A DNA stretch of 64,000 bases from Lactobacillus sp. HBUAS51381 (GTDB lineage Bacteria; Bacillota; Bacilli; Lactobacillales; Lactobacillaceae), in the NCBI RefSeq assembly GCF_012641095.1, contig NZ_JAAVSC010000001.1, forward strand, positions 62,001 to 126,000. The letters run 5' to 3'. The notes below the pieces were generated by a model. That model saw only the letters and a list, made by a program, of their open reading frames with translations. It did not search any database and was not told the origin of the DNA. Below, piece after piece: positions 33,051 through 41,800 of the stretch. A program made the translations under genes and the position numbers. Position 1 is the first letter of the stretch, and each line of letters starts with the position of its first letter.

Positions 33051-34904
33051 ATGATGAAAAAGCGTAATCAATTGAAGAAAATGTTGTTGATGGGAGCACT
33101 CGGCACGGTAATGACGGTGAGCGGCGTGACAGTGACCATGCATCAGGTCACGGCAATGGCGGCCGATGACCCGACTAGTCAGACGGCAGCAGACGTTCAC
33201 ACCGATCAGGATAAAGTGGCCTTCACGGACCCGGCGTTTGGGACGGCCGTGGCCAAAGCCCTCGGTGTCGATGGCGATGTGACTTACGGCGATATTCGGC
33301 ACTATCAGGGGCAGCAACCCGTTTTGCAAAGTAACGCCAATATAACGTCGTTAGAGGGCCTCCAGAGCCTACAGGAGTTGCCTGATGGAATCGGTGTCTC
33401 CGTGCAATTGAGCTTGGCTAGGGGCGTCTCCTTGGCGCCATTTAAAGGTTTACCGGTCTCGGGGAATTTAACGGTGCTTCAAGATGGGATGCATGGCGGT
33501 GATTTTACCGCGTTAAATCAGGTCCACGTCTTAGAAGATCCAACGGCGAGCGTCTTACGTCAGGTCTGCGTCTCGGGCCAGACCTACTACGCCGACTATG
33601 ATGGGCTAACGGATGCGGATGTCCAACAGCTAAAGCCGCTATTCTCTCAATTTGCGGCGTTAAAGCATAAGAACTATGATGGCCGGATTCGCATCACGGT
33701 GGCCAATCAACGCCTAACAAGCTTTTCATTCTTTAAGCAGTTTGGTCCAGTGGAACTGTTAGCTATCGGCCAGTATCAGGTCTTTGAGAAGCCGATTTAC
33801 ATTGATCCCGCAACCTTTACTCAGGAGACGCAGGTTCGGATACCAGCGCCGATGAAGGGGATGAATGATGAACCCGTTCAGACGAGTTCGCGGGTGTGGT
33901 ACAATGCTTCGGGAAAGCTGGCCATGGACGGCACGGATGCGCTGGTTAAGGGAATTAATGCCGGAACCAAGTGGTTGGTCTTGGGCCACCGACAGAACCA
34001 CGTTGAATTTGAGAATATCGATCCAATTCCGTATGCTGATGGCAGTACACTGGTGGCCGATGGCTATCAGTATTACCCAATTGACTGGGAGAAGGCCCCT
34101 GAAGAGTCCTCAAACTCATCGTCTTCTACGACCGAAACGCCAGGTAAAGAGACGAGTCAGTCCGATGAGAGTTCGCATGATTCGGTGAACTCATCTAGCG
34201 AAGCTGACCAAATTGTTGCGCCTAAGGGCAGCGTGGTCTACGCCGTCAAGCCAATCTACCTCTATGACCGACCAACGTTTAAGCGGGCGGAACGACAGGC
34301 GAAATACGTCAAGCAACCACGGATTAACCGGCCGATGTTTGTGGTCACGGGGTATGCCAAATCCGTCAACGGTCACGCACGCTACCTGGTCAAGGACGTC
34401 AACCATCACAGTAAGACGGCCGGTAAGACGGGGTACATTACCGCTAACACCAAGTACACTGTCCCTGTTTACTACCAGAAGAAGGCAGCCAAGATCACCG
34501 TTATTAATCCAGCGGGGGTCAATGCTTACCGTCAAGTGGGGTTGAAGAAGCGGGCCACGCACTATCGTCAAGGGACCACGCTGAAGGTGACGGGGTTGAA
34601 ACACTACCATCTGACCACCCGGTTTAAACTCAGTAATGGCACATACGTGACCGCCAACCGCAAGCTGGTCACGACTCAGAAGACGACGACGCCAACCGCC
34701 ATTCGAACCAAGACGACCGTGAACCGTTACCGGACGGTCAACCTGACCGGCAAACGCGGAACGATTGCGGCCAAGAAGCGGGTGAAGGTTCTCGGTTGGG
34801 ACTACGCACAACCCAACAACTTCAATAAATATGGCGCGTTACGTTACCGGGTAGCCGGTGGCTATATCACCGCTAATTCACGATATGTTCAGGTCATTCA
34901 CTAA
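33051..34904 (+). CDS. Secreted surface protein with LRR-like region and DUF5776-like repeats
   Basis: About 617 residues. A signal peptide (KKMLLMGALGTVMTVSGVTVT...MAA) is followed by an LRR-like segment (NANITSLEGLQSLQELP), a Ser/Glu-rich linker (about 345-385) and a basic C-terminal region with two or three DUF5776-like units (PIYLYDRPTFKRAERQAKY; SKTAGKTGYITANTKYTVPV; GYITANSRYVQVIH). Such units are common wall-attachment modules in lactobacilli. No LPXTG motif is present. ATG 33051 has GGGGGAG upstream. Expression is probably governed by the palindromic promoter upstream. Confidence 0.8.
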   Translation: MMKKRNQLKKMLLMGALGTVMTVSGVTVTMHQVTAMAADDPTSQTAADVHTDQDKVAFTDPAFGTAVAKALGVDGDVTYGDIRHYQGQQPVLQSNANITSLEGLQSLQELPDGIGVSVQLSLARGVSLAPFKGLPVSGNLTVLQDGMHGGDFTALNQVHVLEDPTASVLRQVCVSGQTYYADYDGLTDADVQQLKPLFSQFAALKHKNYDGRIRITVANQRLTSFSFFKQFGPVELLAIGQYQVFEKPIYIDPATFTQETQVRIPAPMKGMNDEPVQTSSRVWYNASGKLAMDGTDALVKGINAGTKWLVLGHRQNHVEFENIDPIPYADGSTLVADGYQYYPIDWEKAPEESSNSSSSTTETPGKETSQSDESSHDSVNSSSEADQIVAPKGSVVYAVKPIYLYDRPTFKRAERQAKYVKQPRINRPMFVVTGYAKSVNGHARYLVKDVNHHSKTAGKTGYITANTKYTVPVYYQKKAAKITVINPAGVNAYRQVGLKKRATHYRQGTTLKVTGLKHYHLTTRFKLSNGTYVTANRKLVTTQKTTTPTAIRTKTTVNRYRTVNLTGKRGTIAAKKRVKVLGWDYAQPNNFNKYGALRYRVAGGYITANSRYVQVIH

Positions 34905-34917
34905 GACAAACTGAAGG

Positions 34918-35030
34918 CCGAAAAGTGAAACACAGATGGAATCCCTGATGTGACAAGGTTAGTGACTATTCTCATACAACGGTTATGTGCTGACCGCCTT
35001 ACCGTTCGCCAAATTTGGTCTGGAACGGGT
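34918..35030 (+). repeat. Structured intergenic repeat, copy F (5' fragment)
   Basis: Only the left end is present. GATGTGACAAGGTTAGTGAC (34948 on) and CTGACCGCCTTACCGTTCGC (34991 on, continuing CAAATTTGGTCTGG) align with 61930-62004 of copy C. The homology stops after GGTCTGG, so the pairing arm AGACCAAATTT is missing. Confidence 0.7.
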
Positions 35031-35051
35031 TCACAAACTTTTAGGTTAGAC

Positions 35052-35090
35052 GCAAAAACACCACGCTTTTGGTAGCGTGGTGTTTTTTGC
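35052..35090. terminator. Bidirectional terminator between convergent genes
   Basis: GCAAAAACACCACGC pairs with GCGTGGTGTTTTTTGC around an 8-nt loop. Confidence 0.9.
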
Positions 35091-35106
35091 GATATCACAG
35101 GTTGAA

Positions 35107-36141
35107 TTAGTATTTAACTTCGTAGGCAATCTCGTAAGTCTGCGTCTTGCCAGCGGGAATAGAAACGTCCCCGAAGTTAGGATGGTGTGGCGTGTCGGAT
35201 AAGGTTTGGGCTTCCAAGGCAACCCCCATGTAAGGTTGGCCGGCACCGGTAGCCAACTTCATGTCAGAAGTAAAGGAGTTAGCGGTGAAGACCACCAGGC
35301 CGTTACGGCTCGACTTGATCGTAACGGACCGATTGGATCGTGGATCGCTTAATTCGGCAATCTTATTGTCGGCGGCTGGTTCAACGTGGAACAGGTCGTC
35401 GAAGCCTTTTTCAGTGGTGTCTTGCATGCCACGGATGGCTTCGCCTAAGTTTTGGCCCTTAGCAAAGTCAAATGGTGTGCCGGCATTTTGAATGAAGTTC
35501 CCGGTTGGGATCTTTTCGCTGGTGACTTCCAAGTGTTCCTTGGCGTTGATTTGAAGTGTTTGGCCGGAGATGAGTTGGTCATCACTCAGGTTGAAGTAGA
35601 CGTGTAACGTTGGGTTGAAGAGGGTGAGTGCCGTTGAGTTGGCTTCGAACTTCAGGTTAACCCGATCGTTGTTGTCCAAGGAGTAGATCATCTTGGCGGT
35701 CAAGTCGCCAGGGAAGGAATCATCACTGGACTTGAACGTGTGGCTCAAGATAATCTTGGCTTCGTTGGCGTCACTGTCGTCAATTTCGCCGTCCCAGTTG
35801 ACGGTGTTAAAGCCGTGAGGGCCGCCGTGAAGCGTGGTGTCCTTGCCTTCGTTGGTGTCAACGGTGTAAGTCTTGCCGCCCATCTCGAAAGTTCCGCCGC
35901 CCAGACGACCGCCGATCCGGCCGATGCCCATGCAGACGTAGAACGGATTTGAGAGATAATCTTCCATTTTGTGGTAAGATAGCACCAAATTCTTGTCGCC
36001 CTTGTTCGTTGGTACGGATAACGTATGTAGCGTTGCGCCCCAGCTTAGGATGCCAAGTTTGACGCCGTTCTTGTTTTCAATCGTATATTCGGTGACAGCC
36101 TGATTCTGATAAGTATCCCATTTCGTCGTAGCAGTTTTCAT
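35107..36141 (-). CDS. galM: Aldose 1-epimerase (mutarotase)
   Basis: 344 residues. GalM motifs are visible: LGILSWGATLHTLSVP at the start, GRIGGRLGGGTFEM, LHGGPHGFNTVNWDG (catalytic His), NPTLHVYFNLSDD (second His) and the late ALEAQTLSDTPHHPNFG with its conserved Glu. It interconverts alpha and beta hexose anomers. In lactobacilli it often serves maltose or galactose use, here helping to feed beta-glucose from maltose phosphorylase into metabolism. The start is ATG 36141 behind GAGGA. Confidence 0.95.
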   Translation of the reverse strand: MKTATTKWDTYQNQAVTEYTIENKNGVKLGILSWGATLHTLSVPTNKGDKNLVLSYHKMEDYLSNPFYVCMGIGRIGGRLGGGTFEMGGKTYTVDTNEGKDTTLHGGPHGFNTVNWDGEIDDSDANEAKIILSHTFKSSDDSFPGDLTAKMIYSLDNNDRVNLKFEANSTALTLFNPTLHVYFNLSDDQLISGQTLQINAKEHLEVTSEKIPTGNFIQNAGTPFDFAKGQNLGEAIRGMQDTTEKGFDDLFHVEPAADNKIAELSDPRSNRSVTIKSSRNGLVVFTANSFTSDMKLATGAGQPYMGVALEAQTLSDTPHHPNFGDVSIPAGKTQTYEIAYEVKY

Positions 36142-36431
36142 GAGCAAGTCCTCGATTTCTATAGATTAAAGCGTTTTCATTTCTGGCTCTATTCTATATT
36201 TTTATCCGTACAATTGTCAAATATACTTGGTGCTAAAAGCAACGATTGAATGAGAATTTTGAAATTAAATCCGCGTAGTCCCTGAATTGACAACGATTCT
36301 AATTCCAAATAAATTTTATGCGGATAAATATTAAGATGGGTTGTTCAGCATAATAAATATATAATGAACAAAATTTCACTTGTACGCAACCAAAATAACT
36401 GGCATAATAGATTAGTTTAGGGGGGATTGGT

Positions 36432-37265
36432 TTGACTCTTAAATGGCGATGGCTACCAACGGCGATCGTGGGTGGCTGGCTGAGTTATCGGTGGCTGGGA
36501 CGCTTAGCCGTGCCCCCACAACCCCTGGTAACTCGGCGGACGGATGTGGTTTATGAGCAGACACCAACCTTATTCATTCCGGGGTGGGGTGGCAATGCGT
36601 GGACGTACAACCGACTTTTACGGTGGCTGGCCCGCCAAGGCTACGGGCATAAAATATTAACGGTTCGCGTTGATTGGGACGGGAATCCCCATTTTATCGG
36701 GTGCTGGGAGAAGACGGCTGATAATCCTTTGATTCAGGTACTCTTCGATCGCAATTTAACGCGGGATTATCAGCCACAGGTGACGTGGATCACGACCATT
36801 TTACGGGCGTTGAATCACCGGTATGGCATAACCAGCTACAATCTCGTGGCCCATTCCTGGGGTGGGAGTGCGGCGATACACAGCGTGATTTTGCATGGTC
36901 AACACCCCGGATTACCTCATTTACGCCGTTTAGTCCTGTTGGGAGCCCCGTTTGACGAGCAGCGTTCGGGGGACCGTCCAGATGCGGCCTATGAGCGGCT
37001 CAGAGCGGCGCGGCATCGATTGGAGAGCTGGCAGGGTGGTCAGGTGATAAACGTTTACGGCACGCTGTCAGGGCGTTTAACGGACGGTTCGGTGCCGGTT
37101 CATCAGGTACAGGCCTTGCGTGCGATTCTAGCGGGGAGCCCGTTACAGTATCGGGAAGTTCACGTGCCCCGGACGAGTCACGGACAATTGCACGCCTTGC
37201 CCAGAATGTGGCGTCTGATCGGTCAAGCGGTTTGGGGGATTGATAAAAAAAGCCGCCAACCTTAG
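36432..37265 (+). CDS. Alpha/beta hydrolase (DUF915-like)
   Basis: 277 residues. A short hydrophobic N-terminus is followed by TPTLFIPGWGGNAWTYNRL, the nucleophile elbow VAHSWGGSA, an Asp in LTDGSVP and a His in TSHGQLHALP, giving a Ser-Asp-His triad. It is related in type to the hydrolase at 11223-12110 but clearly different in sequence. The start codon is TTG at 36432 behind GGGGGGAT. The substrate is unknown. It stands alone, convergent with a HAD phosphatase gene. Confidence 0.8.
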   Translation: MTLKWRWLPTAIVGGWLSYRWLGRLAVPPQPLVTRRTDVVYEQTPTLFIPGWGGNAWTYNRLLRWLARQGYGHKILTVRVDWDGNPHFIGCWEKTADNPLIQVLFDRNLTRDYQPQVTWITTILRALNHRYGITSYNLVAHSWGGSAAIHSVILHGQHPGLPHLRRLVLLGAPFDEQRSGDRPDAAYERLRAARHRLESWQGGQVINVYGTLSGRLTDGSVPVHQVQALRAILAGSPLQYREVHVPRTSHGQLHALPRMWRLIGQAVWGIDKKSRQP

Positions 37266-37295
37266 TTTGGTTAGTGACTGAAAATTTAGCCGACT

Positions 37296-38114
37296 TTAAA
37301 CTTTACCTGCTAAAATAGCGTCAATGACGTTTAGGACCCCATCGTGATTGTTATCCGTTGGGGTGATGAGGTCGGCAACGGCCTTGACCGTGTCCGTTCC
37401 GTTTTGCATGGCAACGCCTAATCCCACGTGAGCCAGCATGTCGCGGTCGTTGTCATTATCGCCGAATGCGGCAATTTCGCTGGGCGCGATGTCCCATGAT
37501 TGGGCGAGTTGCGTGAGGCCAATGGCTTTGTTCATGTGAGCAGCCACGATATCGATACTCCCAAATCCGCTGGCCATGGCGTTGATTTGGTCCGGAAAGC
37601 GGTGGTTCAGGCGAGCGGCGACGTGTTGGATGGTGTCGTTGGGCCATTCGCCATTAATCTTGTAGATCAGGTCGTCAACTTGAGTCAAATCATCCACGAA
37701 AACAAGATTGTTGAAGAAGTAACATTGAGCGGCCGGATCACTGGGCCGGTCGTGTCGATTAATGTAGGTGCCGTGAGCGCCAGACAAGCGGAGCACTTGT
37801 GGCCGCAGCGTCTCATCGGCAAGGATTGCGGCCACAATCCGGTGGACAGTTGGTGTGGGGAGAATGTCTTCAAAGAGGGTTTGTCCCTGGTCAACGATCA
37901 ACCCACCATTCTCCGCCACGAAGGTTTGAACGGCGGGGGTTGGGGCAAAGACGCGGTGAAGATGGCCGAGATGGTTACCACTGGCAACGACAAAGTGGAT
38001 TCCCGCGGCGGTTAGTTGGTGAAGTTGCCGTGCAAACCGGGCCTGGTTGTAGTGCCGTTCCTGATTTAAGAACGTGCCGTCAACATCGGTCGCAATCATT
38101 TTAATTCGTGTCAT
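37296..38114 (-). CDS. Cof-type HAD-IIB sugar/FMN phosphatase
   Basis: 272 residues. HAD motifs: DVDGTFL (motif I nucleophile), VVASGNHL (motif II), Lys in MNKAIGL (motif III) and AFGDNDNDRDML (motif IV). The cap type fits Cof/YidA phosphatases acting on sugar phosphates or FMN. It is a single gene. The minus-strand frame starts at 38114 behind GAGG. Confidence 0.92.
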   Translation of the reverse strand: MTRIKMIATDVDGTFLNQERHYNQARFARQLHQLTAAGIHFVVASGNHLGHLHRVFAPTPAVQTFVAENGGLIVDQGQTLFEDILPTPTVHRIVAAILADETLRPQVLRLSGAHGTYINRHDRPSDPAAQCYFFNNLVFVDDLTQVDDLIYKINGEWPNDTIQHVAARLNHRFPDQINAMASGFGSIDIVAAHMNKAIGLTQLAQSWDIAPSEIAAFGDNDNDRDMLAHVGLGVAMQNGTDTVKAVADLITPTDNNHDGVLNVIDAILAGKV

Positions 38115-38373
38115 ACTAGGCGCCTCATTCGTTTAGTTTTTATTAACTTTAATCATACGGGGTTCTGTTTCTGAATTCAATGCTCTAATCTTGAAGAAAT
38201 ATGACAAAATGATGGCGTATCACTAGTTTTTTCATTCGTAATGCTATAGACTATTAATGAATCGGTAACATAAAGGCTGAAAATGAGGGCTATAATAAAT
38301 GGTTAGCGGGTAAGAATAGTAACGTGTTCTCTACGCAACTTCATAGCTCAACTGGAAAGGAAGAAAGCAAAAA

Positions 38374-38757
38374 ATGACGCAAACTAACGATTTAAACCAA
38401 TCCTTGGAATGGTTTTCCCAACTCCAAAAGATTATGCGGCCAGTAACAACGATTAAAACGGAGGAAGTTACAATTTCTCTGGAACAATTCAACCTGTTAC
38501 ATGCTATCACGACTCAGCGCGAAGAATTCACACCGACCAAATTTGCCGGTCAAATCGGCGTTTCGAAGTCGATGATTTCTGGGCAAATCTCACGGTTATT
38601 ACGGGCTGGTTTAATTGAAAGTATCGCTTCAACCGTCGATCGACGCCAGCACAACCTGAAATTAACGCCGGATGGTGTTAAGGTGTACACCTCAGTGCGC
38701 GGTCAAGTCGTAGAACGCCTTGATGGTTTACACGCTGACATTGCCAAGCTAATGTAG
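38374..38757 (+). CDS. MarR-family transcriptional regulator
   Basis: 127 residues. A winged helix is clear: FTPTKFAGQIGVSKSMISGQISRLLRAGLIESIASTVDRRQHNLKLTPDG, with the typical wing DRR. AAAGGAAG precedes ATG 38374. No partner gene overlaps; the secreted beta-helix protein downstream, about 150 bp away, is a possible target. Confidence 0.88.
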   Translation: MTQTNDLNQSLEWFSQLQKIMRPVTTIKTEEVTISLEQFNLLHAITTQREEFTPTKFAGQIGVSKSMISGQISRLLRAGLIESIASTVDRRQHNLKLTPDGVKVYTSVRGQVVERLDGLHADIAKLM

Positions 38758-38906
38758 TCGGTTAAACTTAATTTACAATTGAAAAGAAATCCCCTTTTGC
38801 GACTAGAATCTTTCATTCGTGTGACAATTTGGTTAAGATGACCCAACGCTTTGATGTCTTAGCTATAATGAAACTGTTGGAAGAATTTTTAACTGGAGGG
38901 GATTTT

Positions 38907-40721
38907 TTGAATTTGAGGATAAAGTTCGGCCTATTGGCGACGGTCGCATTGGGGGCGACGGTCCTGGGACTGAACGGTTTACCGGGAACGGTACAACCAG
39001 CCAACGCCATTGTTGCGCAAGCGGCAACGACGATCAATGCCCAACATCAAGGGATGGTCGGCAACGCTAAAACGGTTAATAACGAGGCTCTGCAGGATAT
39101 GTTGGATAAGTGGGACAGCGATGCGCTCACGGTTCACGTGCCTAAGGGGACCTATGTCTTTGATGCCGGAAATATCAAATTACACTCGAACATCACGTTT
39201 AAGTTCGATAAGGGCGCGGTCTTTCGGATTACGTCAGGTAACCGGGTGAACTTTGTCTATCCGAGTCCCGAAGCCGGCTATGACGGCGGGATCAGTAACG
39301 TGAAGTGGGAAGGCGCGACGTTCCAAGGGGATAATACCAAGATGGGACAGAGTGTCTTCACTCAAAGTGTGCACCATGCCACGAACGTGACGTTTGACAA
39401 GTGTGTCTTCGATAACGCCGAATCACCGACTGGGCACTACATTGATTTGGATGGGAGTCGTAACATCGATATCACGAATTCTGTCTTTACGGGATTCAAC
39501 GGGTCGAAGGACTTCAAAGAAGCCATTCAGGTTGACTACTCAAATAAAAAAGCAATGTCGTATAAAAACCCGGGTGATCAGTATGATAACCTTCCAACGT
39601 ATGATGTAACGGTGGACAACAATCAATTCTTACCAGTCTCAAAGGATTCGGGTCGGGTGATCTCTTATGCCCCTAATCCAATTGGTGAACATGCCATTTA
39701 CAATGATGGTAAGGCCGGTATCATTCATGATGTCCACTTCACCAACAATACGGTCGTTGATCCTAAGCCGTTGATGGCGGATGAGGTAGCCACGATTCAC
39801 TTTAAGAACGTCTCTAATCTGTGGATTACGAACAACAAGTTTATTAATCAACGGGTCCTAGGTTCCGGTAACTACATTTATCTATATAATGTTGAGCCGG
39901 ATTACAAGATGACCAATTTAAACATTAAGAATAATACATTCACAAATGTTAACCCAACGAAGCAATACATCTTCTTGGACAGTATCAATCCGGACAACCC
40001 AATGACGGACGTCAACATCACGGGCAATAAAGCAACGAGTCAAAAGACGGGGGTTCCGTTTGTTAAAGGAAACTTCGCACTGGACTTGGATTCCATCAAT
40101 ATTACTAAGAATACGATTAAAAAAGCCAAAGCTGTGACGGAAAACGTACCGGCACAACAGACGATTACGAATACGAGTGTTAGTCACGCAACCTCACAAA
40201 AACTAAAGAAACGTAAGCAAACTAACAAGAATGAAAAGTACTATAGTGGCATTGCCAATCAGCATGCGCAACTGGCTGAGGGCTACAAGGGTTACTCGTT
40301 ATATAACCATATTCGTGGCCATAAGAACTGGAACATTCTAAAGTTTGATTGGAAGAAGAATAAGAAAGACCGCGTCTACATTGATATGCGAGCGACGGCG
40401 GATACTGGTAAGTGGTACCGGATTCGTTTCAACAAGAGCGCCAATGCAAAAAAGTATTGGATTCGCAAGGGTGCTCTGAAATTTGATACGTTCAAGTCAG
40501 AAAGCTACGATACTGAAAAGACGTTGACTAGGGTTTATCCGGTCTACACGCGGCCGTTCAATGACCCACTTTTGGCAAAACAAAAGGGGACCACGTCTGA
40601 TATTTCAGAACGAACGGTGACGATTACACATCGTGTTAAGCGGACTGATTCCAATGGTAACGTTTCGACGTACTATCAGATGGACAACGGACTTTGGACG
40701 CGGGCGCTGGCCTTTAGCTAG
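38907..40721 (+). CDS. Secreted right-handed beta-helix protein
   Basis: About 604 residues. The start TTG 38907 has GGAGGGG 5-6 bases upstream. A signal peptide (LRIKFGLLATVALGATVLGLNGLP, cleavage near ANA or AQA) is followed by a parallel beta-helix of about 350 residues with recurring IxNxxFxN-type coils (NVTFDKCVFDN, NIDITNSVFTGF, DVTVDNNQFLP, NLNIKNNTFTNV, DVNITGNKATS). The C-terminal 150 residues are basic and Tyr-rich and may bind the wall. The fold is shared by pectate lyases and phage depolymerases; no catalytic set can be assigned by eye. It may cut or bind a polysaccharide. Confidence 0.75.
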   Translation: MNLRIKFGLLATVALGATVLGLNGLPGTVQPANAIVAQAATTINAQHQGMVGNAKTVNNEALQDMLDKWDSDALTVHVPKGTYVFDAGNIKLHSNITFKFDKGAVFRITSGNRVNFVYPSPEAGYDGGISNVKWEGATFQGDNTKMGQSVFTQSVHHATNVTFDKCVFDNAESPTGHYIDLDGSRNIDITNSVFTGFNGSKDFKEAIQVDYSNKKAMSYKNPGDQYDNLPTYDVTVDNNQFLPVSKDSGRVISYAPNPIGEHAIYNDGKAGIIHDVHFTNNTVVDPKPLMADEVATIHFKNVSNLWITNNKFINQRVLGSGNYIYLYNVEPDYKMTNLNIKNNTFTNVNPTKQYIFLDSINPDNPMTDVNITGNKATSQKTGVPFVKGNFALDLDSINITKNTIKKAKAVTENVPAQQTITNTSVSHATSQKLKKRKQTNKNEKYYSGIANQHAQLAEGYKGYSLYNHIRGHKNWNILKFDWKKNKKDRVYIDMRATADTGKWYRIRFNKSANAKKYWIRKGALKFDTFKSESYDTEKTLTRVYPVYTRPFNDPLLAKQKGTTSDISERTVTITHRVKRTDSNGNVSTYYQMDNGLWTRALAFS

Positions 40722-40747
40722 AGTTTAATTATAGATTTAGATAGAGA

Positions 40748-40786
40748 TCCTCGTGTAATGGTTAACTGATTGCACGGGGATTTTTT
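40748..40786 (+). terminator. Intrinsic terminator of the beta-helix gene
   Basis: ATCCTCGTG pairs with CACGGGGAT (one mismatch), followed by T6. The rest of the gap to 41141 holds no gene I can support; a ribosome site with an ATG directly followed by TAA lies at 40939-40957. Confidence 0.8.
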
Positions 40787-41141
40787 CTAGAAATTGCCTT
40801 AATTCACGATTGTTCAATAATTTTAGGATAAATGGCCAAATTATTGATCGAAATCAGGGGCAATTTCGGATGAAAAATGGTAAACTATTTCCAACCTTTA
40901 GAAAATCTGGACCCGTAAATGGCGGTTAAGCTTTCATGAGGAGTTGAAAAAATGTAAGCCCTAACAAATTCATAAAAATTTCATTTTTCAGTCCTAAAAA
41001 GGGTGGATTCAGTTGGTAAGGTTAGTTTAAGCCCATCAGACCGGGATGCCTGTTAAATCACGCCTTCCGACAAATCTTGCGAAAGTATTAAAAGGTAAGG
41101 TGGACTGAGGGTAATGGGTTTCATCATTTCTCATTGTGGTG

Positions 41142-41185
41142 TACAATAAGAAATATAAATTAGCACTCAAACAAAAGAGTGCTAA
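41142..41185 (+). promoter_or_regulatory. Promoter with CIRCE-like HrcA operator
   Basis: TTAGCACTC (41160-41168) and GAGTGCTAA (41177-41185) are the exact CIRCE half-sites. The spacer is 8 bp instead of the usual 9. A -10-like TACAAT is at 41142-41147, so the operator covers the transcript start. It lies 43 bp before an Spx-family gene. Confidence 0.85.
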
Positions 41186-41228
41186 ATCAGGTACCTCATC
41201 GAAGAGAAGATAATTGGAGGGCGATTCT

Positions 41229-41657
41229 ATGATTAAAATGTACTTTCATGCTAAGACTACTGCGGTAACGAAGGCTATGAAGTGGCTGGCTAACCACGAC
41301 GCCATCTTTACTGCTCGTGATATTAAAAAGCAACCTTTAACTCGTGATGAAATTCTATACATGTTGTCCCTGACCGAAGACGGGACCGATGACTTAATCT
41401 CCACGCGGTCCAAGGCCTACAAGGCGTTACCGGATTCCGTACAGGATATGGGGATGAATGAGCTCGTGGACTTGCTACAAAAGAACCCCGGCATTCTCAA
41501 GAATCCGATTGTGGTTGACCGTAATAAGTTGGCAACGGGCTTTGATTTGGAAACCATTCGTGAATTCGTTCCCGCCGCTTACCGGAAGAAGGAATTGGCA
41601 AGCTTCTTCAAGATCTTAAACGGCGGCAACAAGAACATGGATGTCTCGCCAGCATAG
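41229..41657 (+). CDS. Spx/MgsR-family regulator lacking the CxxC redox switch
   Basis: 142 residues of the ArsC/Spx fold. MIKMYFHAKTTAVTKAMKWL occupies the position where Spx has CxxC near residues 10-13; here KTTA replaces it, and the whole protein has no Cys. KNPIVVDRNKLATGFDLETIREFVP is the usual Spx C-terminal segment. Spx proteins bind the RNA polymerase alpha C-terminal domain and redirect stress transcription. The start is ATG 41229 behind GGAGG. The CIRCE-like operator upstream suggests heat or misfolding control rather than thiol oxidation. Confidence 0.9.
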   Translation: MIKMYFHAKTTAVTKAMKWLANHDAIFTARDIKKQPLTRDEILYMLSLTEDGTDDLISTRSKAYKALPDSVQDMGMNELVDLLQKNPGILKNPIVVDRNKLATGFDLETIREFVPAAYRKKELASFFKILNGGNKNMDVSPA

Positions 41658-41675
41658 TAATGATGAACGTGAATC

Positions 41676-41709
41676 AGGACGGGGTCTCTGCGGAGATGCC
41701 GTCCTTTTT
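41676..41709 (+). terminator. Intrinsic terminator of the spx-like gene
   Basis: AGGACGG pairs with CCGTCCT, with an inner GTCTC/GAGAT pair, followed by T5. Confidence 0.88.
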
Positions 41710-41718
41710 GTCGTGGAA

Positions 41719-41752
41719 AAACAAAAGAGCCTGAGATCTTGATCTCAGGCTC
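41719..41752 (-). terminator. Intrinsic terminator of the NlpC/P60 gene
   Basis: GAGCCTGAGATC pairs perfectly with GATCTCAGGCTC. Read on the minus strand it is followed by TTTTGTTTTT. Confidence 0.9.
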
Positions 41753-41800
41753 GGGTTATATTTCGAAATTCACCTTGTAGCAGCGTGGGCCTAAAGGCGA

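Noticed and set aside
37248-37285. Possible terminator between the DUF915 hydrolase and HAD genes
   Set aside because: A short CCAA/TTGG stem next to A-runs exists, but it overlaps the end of the hydrolase gene and is much weaker than the other terminators here.
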